A DNA stretch of 64,000 bases, from contig NZ_FXWI01000003.1 in the NCBI RefSeq assembly GCF_900177765.1, positions 434,001 to 498,000 of the forward strand. Reading direction: 5' to 3'. The notes beneath the pieces are model-generated. The model saw only the letters and a program-made list of their open reading frames with translations, made no database searches and had not been told where the DNA came from. The translations under genes and the position numbers were made by a program. The first letter of the stretch is position 1. Every line of letters starts with the position of its first letter. Origin of the DNA: Agreia sp. VKM Ac-1783. Lineage in GTDB: Bacteria > Actinomycetota > Actinomycetes > Actinomycetales > Microbacteriaceae. This document shows, piece by piece, positions 8,203-17,106 of this stretch.

Positions 8203-10083
8203 GTGTCTCGAACAGATGGTGTCGACGCTGGGGCATCGAGACCCTTCCAGGTAGACCTGCGTGGCGTGGTCGACCTTCTCTCGAGGCACATCTACTCGAG
8301 TCCACAGGTGTTCTTGCGCGAGCTGCTGCAGAACGGGCGAGACGCGGTCATCGCCCGACGGCAGACTGCCGCAGAGCCCATCGCTGGCGGCGGCGGGATC
8401 TGGATCACCCCCGCCGACGGTGAGGGAGCGGAGTTCGTCTTCCGCGACGACGGCATAGGGCTGACTCTCGACGACGTCGGAGAACTGCTCGCCACGGTCG
8501 GACGGTCGTCGAAACGCGATCTGTTCGACCTGCCTCGAACCGATTACCTCGGCCAGTTCGGAATCGGACTGCTGAGCTGCTTCATGGTGGCCGATCGCAT
8601 CGTGATCCGCTCGCGTTCGGCGGCAGGAGGACCGGGGGTCGAGTGGATCGGAGCAACCGACGGAACCTACACGGCGCGCGAACTCAATGAGAACGAGACG
8701 GCCGCTCTGGCCATCGGCACCGAGGTTCGACTGGTGCCGCTCGACGGCATGTCCGAGCTCCTGTCGAGTGCGTCGGTCGTGGCTCTCGCCACGCGCTTCG
8801 GCGAGTTCCTCGATCTGCCCATTCGTATCGCCCTGCCCCGCGGGGGCGAGGAGACCATCAATCGTGACGCGGTCTTTCTGCAGGCGAACGCCGAGCCCTC
8901 GGCAGAACTCGTCACCTACGGCGCCGAGCTGCTCGGCGCGACGCCCTTCGACGCCATCCCGCTCGTGGTCCCGGGCACCGCGACTCGGGGTACGGCCTTC
9001 GTGCTCCCCTTCGCGCCGCCGCCTGGCTCACGCCAGTCGACCCGCGTCTACCTCGGACGGATGCTGCTCGGTGAGCGCATCGACGAGCTGCTGCCCGACT
9101 GGGCGTTCTTCGTTCGTGCCGTCATCGACACCGAGGGTCTGCAGCCCACCGCTTCGCGGGAGCAGTTAGTCGAGAACGAGTCGCTCGAGTACACCCGCTC
9201 TGAGCTCGGGGCGACGCTTCGGCGATGGATTCTGCAGAAGGCACTCGCCGAGCCTCACCGGCTGGCCGAGTTCGTCGCCATCCATCATGTTGCGCTCAAA
9301 TCGCTCGTCGTGCACGATGACGAACTCGCCGGAGTGTTGGCGCGGTGGCTCTCCGTGGAGACGTCCGCGGGCCCGATGACGCTCGATGCCGTCATGCAGC
9401 GCTCTGCGCACGTGCGTTACGCCGAGACGGTCGACGAGTTCAGGCAGGTGGCGGCGTTCGGCGACCGATCGTCGCCCATCGTGAACGGCGGATACATCTA
9501 CGACGCCGACATCGTGCGTCGGCTGCCCGACATCGTGGCGGGCGTGACCGTCGAGCGGGTCACCGTGCTCGGCGAACTCGACAACCTCGATTCACCGCCC
9601 ATGGCCGACCGGCCTGTCGCGCACACGCTGGAGGAGCGCGCCGCTGAAGCGCTGCGTCAGGTGTCGTGCGACGTCGACGTGCGGAGCTTCGAGCCGGCCG
9701 ACCTGCCGGCGCTCGCGGTCGCCGACCCCGACGCCCTCCGGTCGATCGGCCGTGCGGCCGCGCAGGAGACGGCGCCGCCCCTGTGGGGTTCCGTTCTCGG
9801 TCGCGTCGACAAGGCAACCGTCGCACATCGAGGGGGACAGGCTTCCGCGCGCCTGAGACTCTGCCTCAACTGGAACAACCCTCTGGTGCGCACACTCGCG
9901 GCGACCGACGACGACGCCGTCTTCAGCCGAAGCATCCAGCTCGTGTACGTTCAGGCGCTGCTCGCGGGCCACCGCCCGCTGCAGGCTGCCGACAGACGGA
10001 TGCTGACCTCGGCTCTGTCGGACCTGGTGCACCTCAGCGTCGGCCTGCCCGGATATCCCTCTCGAGAAAGCGACCCGTTGTAG
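8203..10083 (+). CDS. Hsp90-family chaperone (HtpG-like, divergent)
   Basis: 626 residues, close to the 624 of E. coli HtpG. The N-terminal GHKL ATPase domain is well preserved: FLRELLQNGRDAV (catalytic Glu40 and Mg-binding Asn44), FRDDGIGLT, TVGRSSKR and YLGQFGIGLLSCF (lid/G2 loop). TASREQLVEN in the middle domain is typical of Hsp90. The C-terminal third is divergent and has no MEEVD tail. GTG at 8203 is preferred because AGGGAG sits six bases upstream; GTG at 8188 would add five residues. The stop codon abuts the ATG of a large TPR protein, so the two are one operon. I see no CIRCE or HAIR heat-shock operator upstream; a TATAGAT at 8179-8185 could be a -10 box. Confidence 0.92.
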   Translation: MSRTDGVDAGASRPFQVDLRGVVDLLSRHIYSSPQVFLRELLQNGRDAVIARRQTAAEPIAGGGGIWITPADGEGAEFVFRDDGIGLTLDDVGELLATVGRSSKRDLFDLPRTDYLGQFGIGLLSCFMVADRIVIRSRSAAGGPGVEWIGATDGTYTARELNENETAALAIGTEVRLVPLDGMSELLSSASVVALATRFGEFLDLPIRIALPRGGEETINRDAVFLQANAEPSAELVTYGAELLGATPFDAIPLVVPGTATRGTAFVLPFAPPPGSRQSTRVYLGRMLLGERIDELLPDWAFFVRAVIDTEGLQPTASREQLVENESLEYTRSELGATLRRWILQKALAEPHRLAEFVAIHHVALKSLVVHDDELAGVLARWLSVETSAGPMTLDAVMQRSAHVRYAETVDEFRQVAAFGDRSSPIVNGGYIYDADIVRRLPDIVAGVTVERVTVLGELDNLDSPPMADRPVAHTLEERAAEALRQVSCDVDVRSFEPADLPALAVADPDALRSIGRAAAQETAPPLWGSVLGRVDKATVAHRGGQASARLRLCLNWNNPLVRTLAATDDDAVFSRSIQLVYVQALLAGHRPLQAADRRMLTSALSDLVHLSVGLPGYPSRESDPL

Positions 10084-12915
10084 ATGTCACGCAGCACGAT
10101 CCTGGAGTTGTTCGCGCAGATCGACTCCCTGCCGTTCGGCGCAGCCGAGCGATCGCTCATCGACCAGGCGATCGCCCTGGCAGACGAATCGGGCGAAGAA
10201 GGGCTCGCATACGAGGCGCGTCTCAGACTCACCGCCTCGGCCAAGATGACGGGCGACACCGACGCCATGCTGGCCTCGTTCGGCTGGTGCCTCGGCACGC
10301 ATGACAGCGATCCCGCCCGCTTTCCTCTGAAGGTGGGCGAGCTCGATCTGCTGTGGCAGTTCAAGTGGATGGCGGGCACGCTCGGTGCGTCGCCTGTCTT
10401 TCCGCGCGCCGAGATCGAGGCCGTGCTCGATGAGATGGAGACGCGATACCGCCGAGCCGGCGTGGGTCTGAGTGGCGTGCTGCAAGCGCGCTTCGACGAC
10501 GCGGTCGACAACCTGAGTGACGAAGAGGCCGAGAGCGCCCGGGCGGCGCTCCGCCGCGAGCCGCGCGACGAATACAGCCACTGTGACGCGTGCGTACGGA
10601 GCGAGGATGCCGCGTACCTCGCGTCGGTGGGCCGCGAGGCGGAGGCGATCGAACGCTTCGACGAGATCGTGGAGCAGGGCCTGAGCTGTGGCGAGGAGCC
10701 GGAGACGGCACTGAGCCGCGGACTGCTCTCGTGGCTGCGCGCCGGCGAACTCGACACGGCCAAAGCTGCCCACCTGCGCAGCTACCGCTTGGCGCGGTCT
10801 AACTCTGACAACATCGGCATCATCGCGAATCACCTCGTGTTCTGCGCCGTGACGGGCAACGAGGCACGCGGACTCACTCTGCTCGAGCGCCATATCGGCT
10901 GGCTCGCTCACGACTCGTTGAACGCCAGAGCGCACTTCGCGGCGCTGCGTTCATTCGGTGTCTTGCTCGATGCGGTCGTTCGAAGCGGACATGGAGACGC
11001 CGCCGTGCGTGGCGCAGGTGCCCCCGCACTGGAACCCTTCTTCGGGCCGCACGACGGTGACTGGAGCGCCGACGAACTCGCCGCCGCGTCCTGGCTCGCC
11101 GCCGAACGGCTGGCGCACGCCTTCGACGAGCGCAACGGCAACGACCGACACAGCAGACTCGTCGAGCAGTCTCGTTCCCTCGCCGACGAGCGTTACGACT
11201 TGCCGCTGCAGGGCGAAGGCTTCCTCCCCAGCATTCCCTCGGTTGCAGAGACCGACCCCGTGGATGCCGCGGGCTGGCTGGTGCGCGCGCGGGAACTCAT
11301 GGGTATGGGCGCGTACGACGATTCGGTGGCCGCGGCCCGACGTGGCCTCGAGGCCGGCCGACTCGAGAACGTGCCCGTCGATCGGAGCCCGGCGGGACGC
11401 ATCCGGTCGTTGCTGTACGCGGTGCTCATTCAGGCGCTCATCGCGGCGGGAGACCTCGATGAGGCCGCCGCTCGGCAGATCGATCGCATCGCGGTGCTGC
11501 GCGACATGGGCTGCGACGATCAGGCTGACATCGAGGTGGTGCTCGGGCTCATCCTGCTCGGTACTGCCGTCGACGACGATGTGCACGTTCTCGAGATGAC
11601 GCTGCAGGCGGCGGATGCTCGGGGTGCCGACGCTGAGGCCCGCGCCGATCTCGCACTCACGCTCGGATCGGTGCACCTACAGGAGGGGCGTGCCGACCAG
11701 GCGCTCGTCCTCTTCCGGCGCGCGGGGGAGCTGCTCGACGAGGTCGCTGACAGCCCGATGAGGATCTCGGCTCTGCTGTTCCTGGCGCACGCGCTGGCGA
11801 GAACCGACGAGCTCGCCGAGGCGGTCTCGACGCTTGATCGTCTTCTCGAGTTGGATCTCGACCGCGCGTTCCGCGCCACGGCCCATCATCTGCTGGCCCA
11901 GCTCGCCGGCGCGCAGGGCGAGATCGAACCCGGTCTGGCGTCGGCCGACGCCGCCCTCGCGCTGTGGACTCGTCTCGGCCACCGCTCCGGCATGGTCGAT
12001 TCCGCGGTGCTCAGCGCTTCACTGCTGCGCGATGCCGGTCGTCTCGACGAGGCCGTGACCCGGTGGCGTCTGGCTGTTCGCGAGGCCGAATTGGCCGAGA
12101 GGCCGGATGTCGACGGCCTGCGTTACGGGCTGGGCCGGCTGCTCGTGCAGGCGGGTCAAGCCGAGGCCGCCGCCGAGGTGCTCGATGAGGTCTACGCGTC
12201 GGAGGTCTCGTCGGATGCGGCGCCGGGCGCCCGGGCGGAGACCTTGTTCTGGTTGGGGCAGGCGCACAGGCAGTCAGGCGACGGGTCGGCGGCCTACGGC
12301 GCCTGGAGCGGCGCGATCTCGCTGTACACAGAGGCCGGGGACCCGATCGGGGCCACGCAGGCGGGCATTGCGCTCGGCGGACTTCTGCTGTCGTATGACG
12401 ACGAGCAGAGCATCGAGGTGCTGGAGGAGGCGCTGGCCTCGGCCCGCGGAGCCGACGAACTGCAGCTCCTGGTCGAGGCACTGCACTCGCTCGGTCGCGC
12501 CCGGTGCCGCTTCGGAGACGATGCCGGACTCGCGGAGCTCGACGAGGTGCTGAAGATCGCCCGTGCCGAGGAAGCGGAGTGGCTCGTCGCAGACGTCACC
12601 GATTCGAAGGCGAGGGCGCTGCAGCAACTCGACCGTCTGGCCGAGGCCGTGCCCGCGGCGCTCTCGGCATCCGACGGCTATGTGGCAGCCGGCGACGAGG
12701 TGGCCGCGGGCCTCGCCGAGCTGCTCGCCGCGCGCATGCTCGTCGCGCAGCAGAATGCGGAGTCCGCGGTGACGATCTACCGCGGCGCCATTGAGCGCCT
12801 GGGCGACGTTCCCCAGGCCCGCATTGCGGCAGCTCTCGAGCTCGGAGACGTGCTCGAACAGCTCGGCCGCCACGCCGAGGCTGCTGAGGCTCGGGCCTCG
12901 GTCGACGTCGACTGA
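10084..12915 (+). CDS. Large tetratricopeptide-repeat protein, partner of the Hsp90 gene
   Basis: 943 residues, almost wholly helical, Ala/Leu/Glu-rich, with many 34-residue helix-turn-helix units whose small-residue spacing (for example ALVLFRRAGELLDE and GLASADAALALWTRLG) is that of TPR repeats. Recognisable repeats run from about residue 400 to the end; the N-terminal 300 residues are helical but less regular. There is no enzymatic motif, signal peptide or membrane segment, so it is cytoplasmic and probably a protein-binding scaffold. ATG directly follows the TAG of the Hsp90 gene with zero spacing, implying coupled translation. TPR proteins are the classic Hsp90 co-chaperones in eukaryotes, so a client or co-chaperone role is an attractive inference. 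Confidence 0.88.
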   Translation: MSRSTILELFAQIDSLPFGAAERSLIDQAIALADESGEEGLAYEARLRLTASAKMTGDTDAMLASFGWCLGTHDSDPARFPLKVGELDLLWQFKWMAGTLGASPVFPRAEIEAVLDEMETRYRRAGVGLSGVLQARFDDAVDNLSDEEAESARAALRREPRDEYSHCDACVRSEDAAYLASVGREAEAIERFDEIVEQGLSCGEEPETALSRGLLSWLRAGELDTAKAAHLRSYRLARSNSDNIGIIANHLVFCAVTGNEARGLTLLERHIGWLAHDSLNARAHFAALRSFGVLLDAVVRSGHGDAAVRGAGAPALEPFFGPHDGDWSADELAAASWLAAERLAHAFDERNGNDRHSRLVEQSRSLADERYDLPLQGEGFLPSIPSVAETDPVDAAGWLVRARELMGMGAYDDSVAAARRGLEAGRLENVPVDRSPAGRIRSLLYAVLIQALIAAGDLDEAAARQIDRIAVLRDMGCDDQADIEVVLGLILLGTAVDDDVHVLEMTLQAADARGADAEARADLALTLGSVHLQEGRADQALVLFRRAGELLDEVADSPMRISALLFLAHALARTDELAEAVSTLDRLLELDLDRAFRATAHHLLAQLAGAQGEIEPGLASADAALALWTRLGHRSGMVDSAVLSASLLRDAGRLDEAVTRWRLAVREAELAERPDVDGLRYGLGRLLVQAGQAEAAAEVLDEVYASEVSSDAAPGARAETLFWLGQAHRQSGDGSAAYGAWSGAISLYTEAGDPIGATQAGIALGGLLLSYDDEQSIEVLEEALASARGADELQLLVEALHSLGRARCRFGDDAGLAELDEVLKIARAEEAEWLVADVTDSKARALQQLDRLAEAVPAALSASDGYVAAGDEVAAGLAELLAARMLVAQQNAESAVTIYRGAIERLGDVPQARIAAALELGDVLEQLGRHAEAAEARASVDVD

Positions 12916-12945
12916 CCCGGGGGCGCTCACTTGACCGAGGCGTGC

Positions 12946-13036
12946 GCTAACTGAGGACATTGCGTCGCCGCGCCGAGCCGAGTCCCGTGATTGCGGGGGT
13001 CTTAGCCGAGTGCGTCGAAAAATGTCCTCAGTTAGC
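12946..13036. repeat. Perfect 16-bp inverted repeat with 59-base loop
   Basis: GCTAACTGAGGACATT at 12946-12961 is exactly complementary to 13021-13036. The loop (12962-13020) holds further partial self-complementarity, with GCCGAG and TGCGTCG motifs repeated. It lies between the converging TPR and YhgE genes, so it may end transcription on both sides, or be a mobile-type intergenic palindrome. It shares the octamer TCACTTGA (12927-12934) with the palindromic region after sufU. Confidence 0.85.
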
Positions 13037-13044
13037 CAGCAGCG

Positions 13045-15051
13045 TCAGCCGATCAGCGACGGACGCAGGTCGCGCAGAGTGCGCGTCCTCGTCATTCGAC
13101 GTGCGCCGATCCATGACAGGGCGAGCGCTCCGAGCAGGAAGGCGAGCAGCACGGCCACGTCGGCCCACGCCAGTGCGAGGTTGCCGCCGTACATGAGTTG
13201 CCGGATGCCATCGACCGCGTATCCCATCGGCAGCGCGTGGTGCAGCGCGGCGAGGGGGCCAGGCAGGGTCTGCCACGGGAAGGTACCGCCGGCGGTCACG
13301 AGCTGCAGCACCATCAGCACGAGTCCCAGGAACTGGCCGACGCTGCCGAGCCACACGTTCAGGGCCAGGATGATTGCGGCGTAGGTCACCGAGGTCACGA
13401 TCATGAACCCGAGCATGCCTAGCGGGTTCGCCACCTGGTAGCCGAGGGCGAGGGTGACGATGCCGAACACGGCGATCATCTGCACGGCGCCGAGGATGGC
13501 TGGTGTCATCAGCCCGGACAGGGCCACCCGACCGGGCTTGCGGAGCGCAGTAAGAGCGCGCTTCGACAGGGGCTTGATGATGAGGAAAAGCGCGTAGATG
13601 CCGATCCACGCTGCGAGGCTGATGAAGAACGGAGCCATTCCGGCACCGTAGGTACTCGCCTTGGTGACGGCGCTGGTGTCGATCGCGGCCGGATCGGAGA
13701 TGACAGAGGCGCTCTTCTCGCGCTGCTCGGCCGTCTCGATGGGCAGCTTGCCGAGCCCCTCGGTGAGCCCTGCCGACAGCTTGTGCGCGCCGTCGTCGAG
13801 CTTCAGGATGCCGGTCTGCAGATCGGCGGCGCCCGTTGCGAGGGCGGGCGTGCCGGCCGCGAGGGTGGAGGCCCCGTCCGAGAGTTGCTGGGTGCCCGCA
13901 GCCAGGGTGGATGCGCCGGTCGACGCGTCGGAGATGCCGCCGGCCAGCGTCGGGGCCGATGCCGCCAGGGTCGCCGTGCCGTCGGCCACCTGCTGGCTTC
14001 CGGCCGCGAGGGCGGCGACCTTGCCGTTGAGAGTCTGAATCTTGTTGTTCGCGTCGACGACCTGCTGGCCCAGAGGGTTGAGGGCGGTGAGGATCTTGTC
14101 GGCCTGTTCTTGAGTGATGACCTTGTTCTTCAGGAGGTCATTCACCTGGGTGGTGATGTCGGTCTGGGCCTGGGGAACGTCTGTCGCGATGGTGCTCGCC
14201 TTGGTGGCGAGATCAGCTGCAGCGGTGGCGAGTTCGGCGTTTCCCGCTGCCACCTGCTGAGCGCCTGTGTTCAGCGCTTCGGTGCTTGCAGGCAGTGACG
14301 AGGTCGCGTCGGCCAGTTGCTGTAGCCCCGAGCTGAGGTCCGAGGCGCCAGTGTTCGCCTGCGATGCGCCGGTCGCGAGCTGCTGCGCTCCGTCGTTCGC
14401 AGACGCGGCGCCGGCCGCGAGCTGGGAGGAGCCATTGGCAGCCGTCGTCGTGCCGTCGGCGAGCTGGTTCGCGCCGTCGATGGCTGTCTCGAGGCTCGTG
14501 CCCACGTCGGCGAAACCGTCGAGGAACTTCAGCGCTGCCTCTTTTCCGACCTTCTCGGCGATCGAGGAGCGCACCTTCTCGGCGACGTTTCCGGCGATCG
14601 TGGTGGCCAGGAAGCTGTTCGTGTCGTTCGTGGTGAGCTCGACCGACGCCTGCTTCGGCGTGGTCGTGGTCGGCGACGTGAGATCGGTCGAGAAGTCCTT
14701 GCCCAGGGTGAGGACGAAGTCGAAGGTGCCGTCGCTGACGCCGGTCTTCGCCTCGGCCGAGGTCGCCTCGATCCACTTGACGCTGTTGTCCTTCAGCAGC
14801 TCGTCGCGCACCTCATCGCCGTAGTTCACGGTCGATGCGGTTCCGTCGGCATCGGTCTGCTTGGCGCCCGTGTCTTCGACGACGAGACCCACGGGCACGT
14901 CTTTCAGATTGCCGTAGGGGTCGTTGTTGCCCCAGAGGTACAGGCCGGCGTAGATGATGGGAACGCACATCAGCGCGATGAGCGCCAGAATTCCCATCTT
15001 CGATGAGGTGAGTCGGCGCAGTTCCGCGCGGACGAGCGTGACGATGGTCAT
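13045..15051 (-). CDS. YhgE/Pip-family membrane protein
   Basis: 668 residues. One N-terminal membrane segment (about 20-42, ending in the family hallmark YAGLYLWGN) is followed by a long extracellular region of about 440 residues. The middle of that region consists of short repeats of the type LAAGTQQLSDGA and LATGAADLQTG, which form a helical rod. About five membrane segments close the protein (485-650). This is the architecture of YhgE/phage-infection proteins and of YueB, the SPP1 phage receptor linked to type VII secretion in Bacillus. In other actinobacteria the protein is encoded with a TetR and an ABC-like protein, as here. The start ATG overlaps the stop of the preceding gene by four bases. 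Confidence 0.9.
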   Translation of the reverse strand: MTIVTLVRAELRRLTSSKMGILALIALMCVPIIYAGLYLWGNNDPYGNLKDVPVGLVVEDTGAKQTDADGTASTVNYGDEVRDELLKDNSVKWIEATSAEAKTGVSDGTFDFVLTLGKDFSTDLTSPTTTTPKQASVELTTNDTNSFLATTIAGNVAEKVRSSIAEKVGKEAALKFLDGFADVGTSLETAIDGANQLADGTTTAANGSSQLAAGAASANDGAQQLATGASQANTGASDLSSGLQQLADATSSLPASTEALNTGAQQVAAGNAELATAAADLATKASTIATDVPQAQTDITTQVNDLLKNKVITQEQADKILTALNPLGQQVVDANNKIQTLNGKVAALAAGSQQVADGTATLAASAPTLAGGISDASTGASTLAAGTQQLSDGASTLAAGTPALATGAADLQTGILKLDDGAHKLSAGLTEGLGKLPIETAEQREKSASVISDPAAIDTSAVTKASTYGAGMAPFFISLAAWIGIYALFLIIKPLSKRALTALRKPGRVALSGLMTPAILGAVQMIAVFGIVTLALGYQVANPLGMLGFMIVTSVTYAAIILALNVWLGSVGQFLGLVLMVLQLVTAGGTFPWQTLPGPLAALHHALPMGYAVDGIRQLMYGGNLALAWADVAVLLAFLLGALALSWIGARRMTRTRTLRDLRPSLIG

Positions 15052-15824
15052 TTCGTGTCTTCTTCTTCTACGACTTCGGGTGCTTCTACGACGTCTGGAT
15101 CTTCTGCAAACTCAGGTTCTTCCGCGCGCTCGGGTTCTTCGAGCACGAGCGGTTCGATGACCTCTTCGGCGACCTCTTGGGTCGGCGTTTCAGGCAGTAC
15201 ATGTTTCGGAGCCGCCGGCGCCTCGGGTTCGGCGAGCGCGGCGTCGAGCAATGCCACCGAGGCTGCACCCGCGATCACAAGGACCGCGTAGCCGCGTTCG
15301 GCCAGACCCTCGGCGATCGGGTACCACTCGAGCGGGTCACCACCGTGCCGATCGGGAGAGGTGAGGACGAGGGCCTCCACGCTGTCACGCATGGCCGCCA
15401 ATTCGGCGAGCACATGCAGCCGCACGGTGGCGGGCACGTGCTCGATGGGCGTGCGGGCGAATTCACGGGCGCCGAGGGTCTCGAGCGTCTCGAGAACGGC
15501 TTTCGCCGACGAGTGCATGTCGGCGAACATCAGCTCCTCCTGCACGATGCCGTCGAGTCGCAGGCCACTGGACGGCTCGGAGATGTCGGGGGCATCCACG
15601 ACGGCGACGGATGCGCGCAGCTCGTCGCCGCTCAGCTCGGGCTCGCGGGTCACCGAGCCGTGTTCCGGCACCATGCGCCCGCTGGCGATCAGCGCGAGCA
15701 GGGTCGGTCGTTGGGCGGTCTCCGTCGCCACGAGGGTGACGGAGCCGCTCTCGAAGCCGACCGTCGTCGGGGGCAGCGCATCCGAGCCCTCGCCCGCCGT
15801 CACATCGACGAGGTCGATTCTCAT
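15048..15824 (-). CDS. Degenerate ABC-transporter-ATPase-like protein
   Basis: 258 residues. The overall course resembles an ABC ATPase: FESGSVTLVA and TLLALIASGRMVPEHGSVT match the region around Walker A and the following strand, and ALVLTSPDRHGGDP sits where Walker B would be. Walker A itself (GxxGxGKS) is replaced by ATETAQRPT, there is no LSGGQ signature, and Walker B lacks the acidic pair, so ATP hydrolysis is not expected. The last 60 residues are a disordered Glu/Pro tail rich in EEPE repeats. It is locked by ATGA overlaps between tetR and the YhgE gene, so it is probably a structural subunit or regulator of the YhgE protein. Confidence 0.72.
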   Translation of the reverse strand: MRIDLVDVTAGEGSDALPPTTVGFESGSVTLVATETAQRPTLLALIASGRMVPEHGSVTREPELSGDELRASVAVVDAPDISEPSSGLRLDGIVQEELMFADMHSSAKAVLETLETLGAREFARTPIEHVPATVRLHVLAELAAMRDSVEALVLTSPDRHGGDPLEWYPIAEGLAERGYAVLVIAGAASVALLDAALAEPEAPAAPKHVLPETPTQEVAEEVIEPLVLEEPERAEEPEFAEDPDVVEAPEVVEEEDTK

Positions 15825-16528
15825 GCTTTTGCTCCTGTTGATGAGTCTGAATGACGTGTGGATGCCTCGGGCTGGGCGCCGAGGGCGAGTTCGGGCGAGG
15901 CGTCGATGAGCTCGGCCGCCTCACGCCATGAGAGACCGGCGGTGCTGAGAGCCACGAGGATCACGAGGCGGTGGCCTTCGGCGTGAGAGATGTCGTCGCG
16001 AACGGCCTCGTCGAGCACAGAGAGTGCTGCGCCCTCGATGAGGCGAGCGAGTGTGCGCGGCTCGATGTCGGTGCGCAGCTGGCCTGCGGCCACTCCCTGC
16101 TCGACGATCGCCAGCACTCCACTACGCACCGGTTCGAGCCCTTCGGCCACGATTTCTCGCCGTGGTCCGCGGATCGCGAGTTGGGCCGTCACGCGCACGT
16201 CCTCGACCTCGCTCCAGAGGCGAGCACCCACCAGGGCGAGTGCTACCCGCGCGTCGGAGTGGCGGATGGGAGCGAGCGCGGCGGTCACCCGGGCGATACC
16301 GCGATCGTTCAGCTCGGCGACGAGCTCGTCGCGGGTGCTGAAGTGGCCGTAGATCGAGCGACGCGACAGGCCGGCGGCCGACGCGATCGTCTCGAGCGAC
16401 GCATCCGGGTCGTGATTGAGCTCGGAGATCGCGGCGTCGAGAATGGCGATTCTGTTCTCTGCAGCATCGCGCCTCGGGGCGCGAGCTGGCCGAGAAGCTC
16501 GATGGGCGGAGGTGCTGGTGTCGGTCAC
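15821..16528 (-). CDS. TetR-family transcriptional regulator
   Basis: 235 residues. The N-terminal helix-turn-helix domain (about 25-70) has ILDAAISEL, ETIASAAGLSRRSIYGHFSTRDEL, which is the canonical TetR pattern; the C-terminal helical domain would bind an effector. It is first in the operon with the ABC-like and YhgE genes (four-base overlap at 15821-15824), and a perfect 12-bp inverted repeat sits 12 bases ahead of its start codon, so self-repression of the whole operon is likely. The effector cannot be predicted. Confidence 0.93.
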   Translation of the reverse strand: MTDTSTSAHRASRPARAPRRDAAENRIAILDAAISELNHDPDASLETIASAAGLSRRSIYGHFSTRDELVAELNDRGIARVTAALAPIRHSDARVALALVGARLWSEVEDVRVTAQLAIRGPRREIVAEGLEPVRSGVLAIVEQGVAAGQLRTDIEPRTLARLIEGAALSVLDEAVRDDISHAEGHRLVILVALSTAGLSWREAAELIDASPELALGAQPEASTRHSDSSTGAKA

Positions 16529-16539
16529 TTGTCGATTCT

Positions 16540-16569
16540 AATAACTTGCACACTCATGTGCAAGTTATT
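16540..16569. promoter_or_regulatory. TetR-type operator, perfect 12-bp inverted repeat
   Basis: AATAACTTGCAC (16540-16551) and GTGCAAGTTATT (16558-16569) are exact reverse complements around six bases. The AT-rich palindrome sits immediately upstream of the tetR start codon and 140 bases from the next rightward gene. This size and position are typical of autoregulatory TetR operators. Confidence 0.8.
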
Positions 16570-16708
16570 TAGGAGTTGCTCAGAATCGCGGTTGGGTAGC
16601 GCAAGACGAAGCAGTGAGTAATGCCTGCTCAGTCGCGGTGGCAGCTGTCGGACGAGAGTGGGGTCCAGCCGAAGAACGGCAGCACACACCGACAGAAACG
16701 AGACGAAC

Positions 16709-17104
16709 ATGAACATCATCAAAGGCTTCCGCGACATGGGCGCGATGCTCAACGCGGCCCCCGGACTGATCGAGTCCGGCAACGAGATGGCAGCCCAGGC
16801 GAAGGCAATGCAGACGCCCGCCGCCGGATCCTCCGCAGGTGCCTACGGATTCGGCGCGCCCGTGCAGATCGAGCCGAACCCCGCCAACCTCGTGCCCATC
16901 GCCGGCGTCGACATCGAGCTCTGGGCCCGCATCGCCAAAGGCATCGCCCCCTACGGCTACGACGTGTCGAAGCTGCCGGCAGTCGCCGCATCGTTCGGTG
17001 TCGCTCCCGCCGACTGGGAGATCGCCGTCGAGGGATGGAACACCCGTCTCGCTGCCGACCCCGGCATCGCTCAGCGCTTCAACGCCATCTACCGGGCCGT
17101 CTGA
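16709..17104 (+). CDS. Conserved small protein, function unknown
   Basis: 131 residues. A helical N-terminus (MNIIKGFRDMGAMLNAAPGLIESGNE is split by small residues) and an Ala/Gln-rich linker lead to a C-terminal domain with PIAGVDIELWARI, GYDVSKLPAVAASFGV and WEIAVEGWNTRL. No signal peptide, membrane segment or catalytic motif is visible. ATG at 16709 is chosen because it begins the conserved-looking sequence; the upstream frame has no better start. It is followed after two bases by a second small gene and the two clearly form an operon. I recall similar pairs of small cytoplasmic proteins in other actinobacteria but cannot name a function. Confidence 0.7.
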   Translation: MNIIKGFRDMGAMLNAAPGLIESGNEMAAQAKAMQTPAAGSSAGAYGFGAPVQIEPNPANLVPIAGVDIELWARIAKGIAPYGYDVSKLPAVAASFGVAPADWEIAVEGWNTRLAADPGIAQRFNAIYRAV

Positions 17105-17106
17105 TC

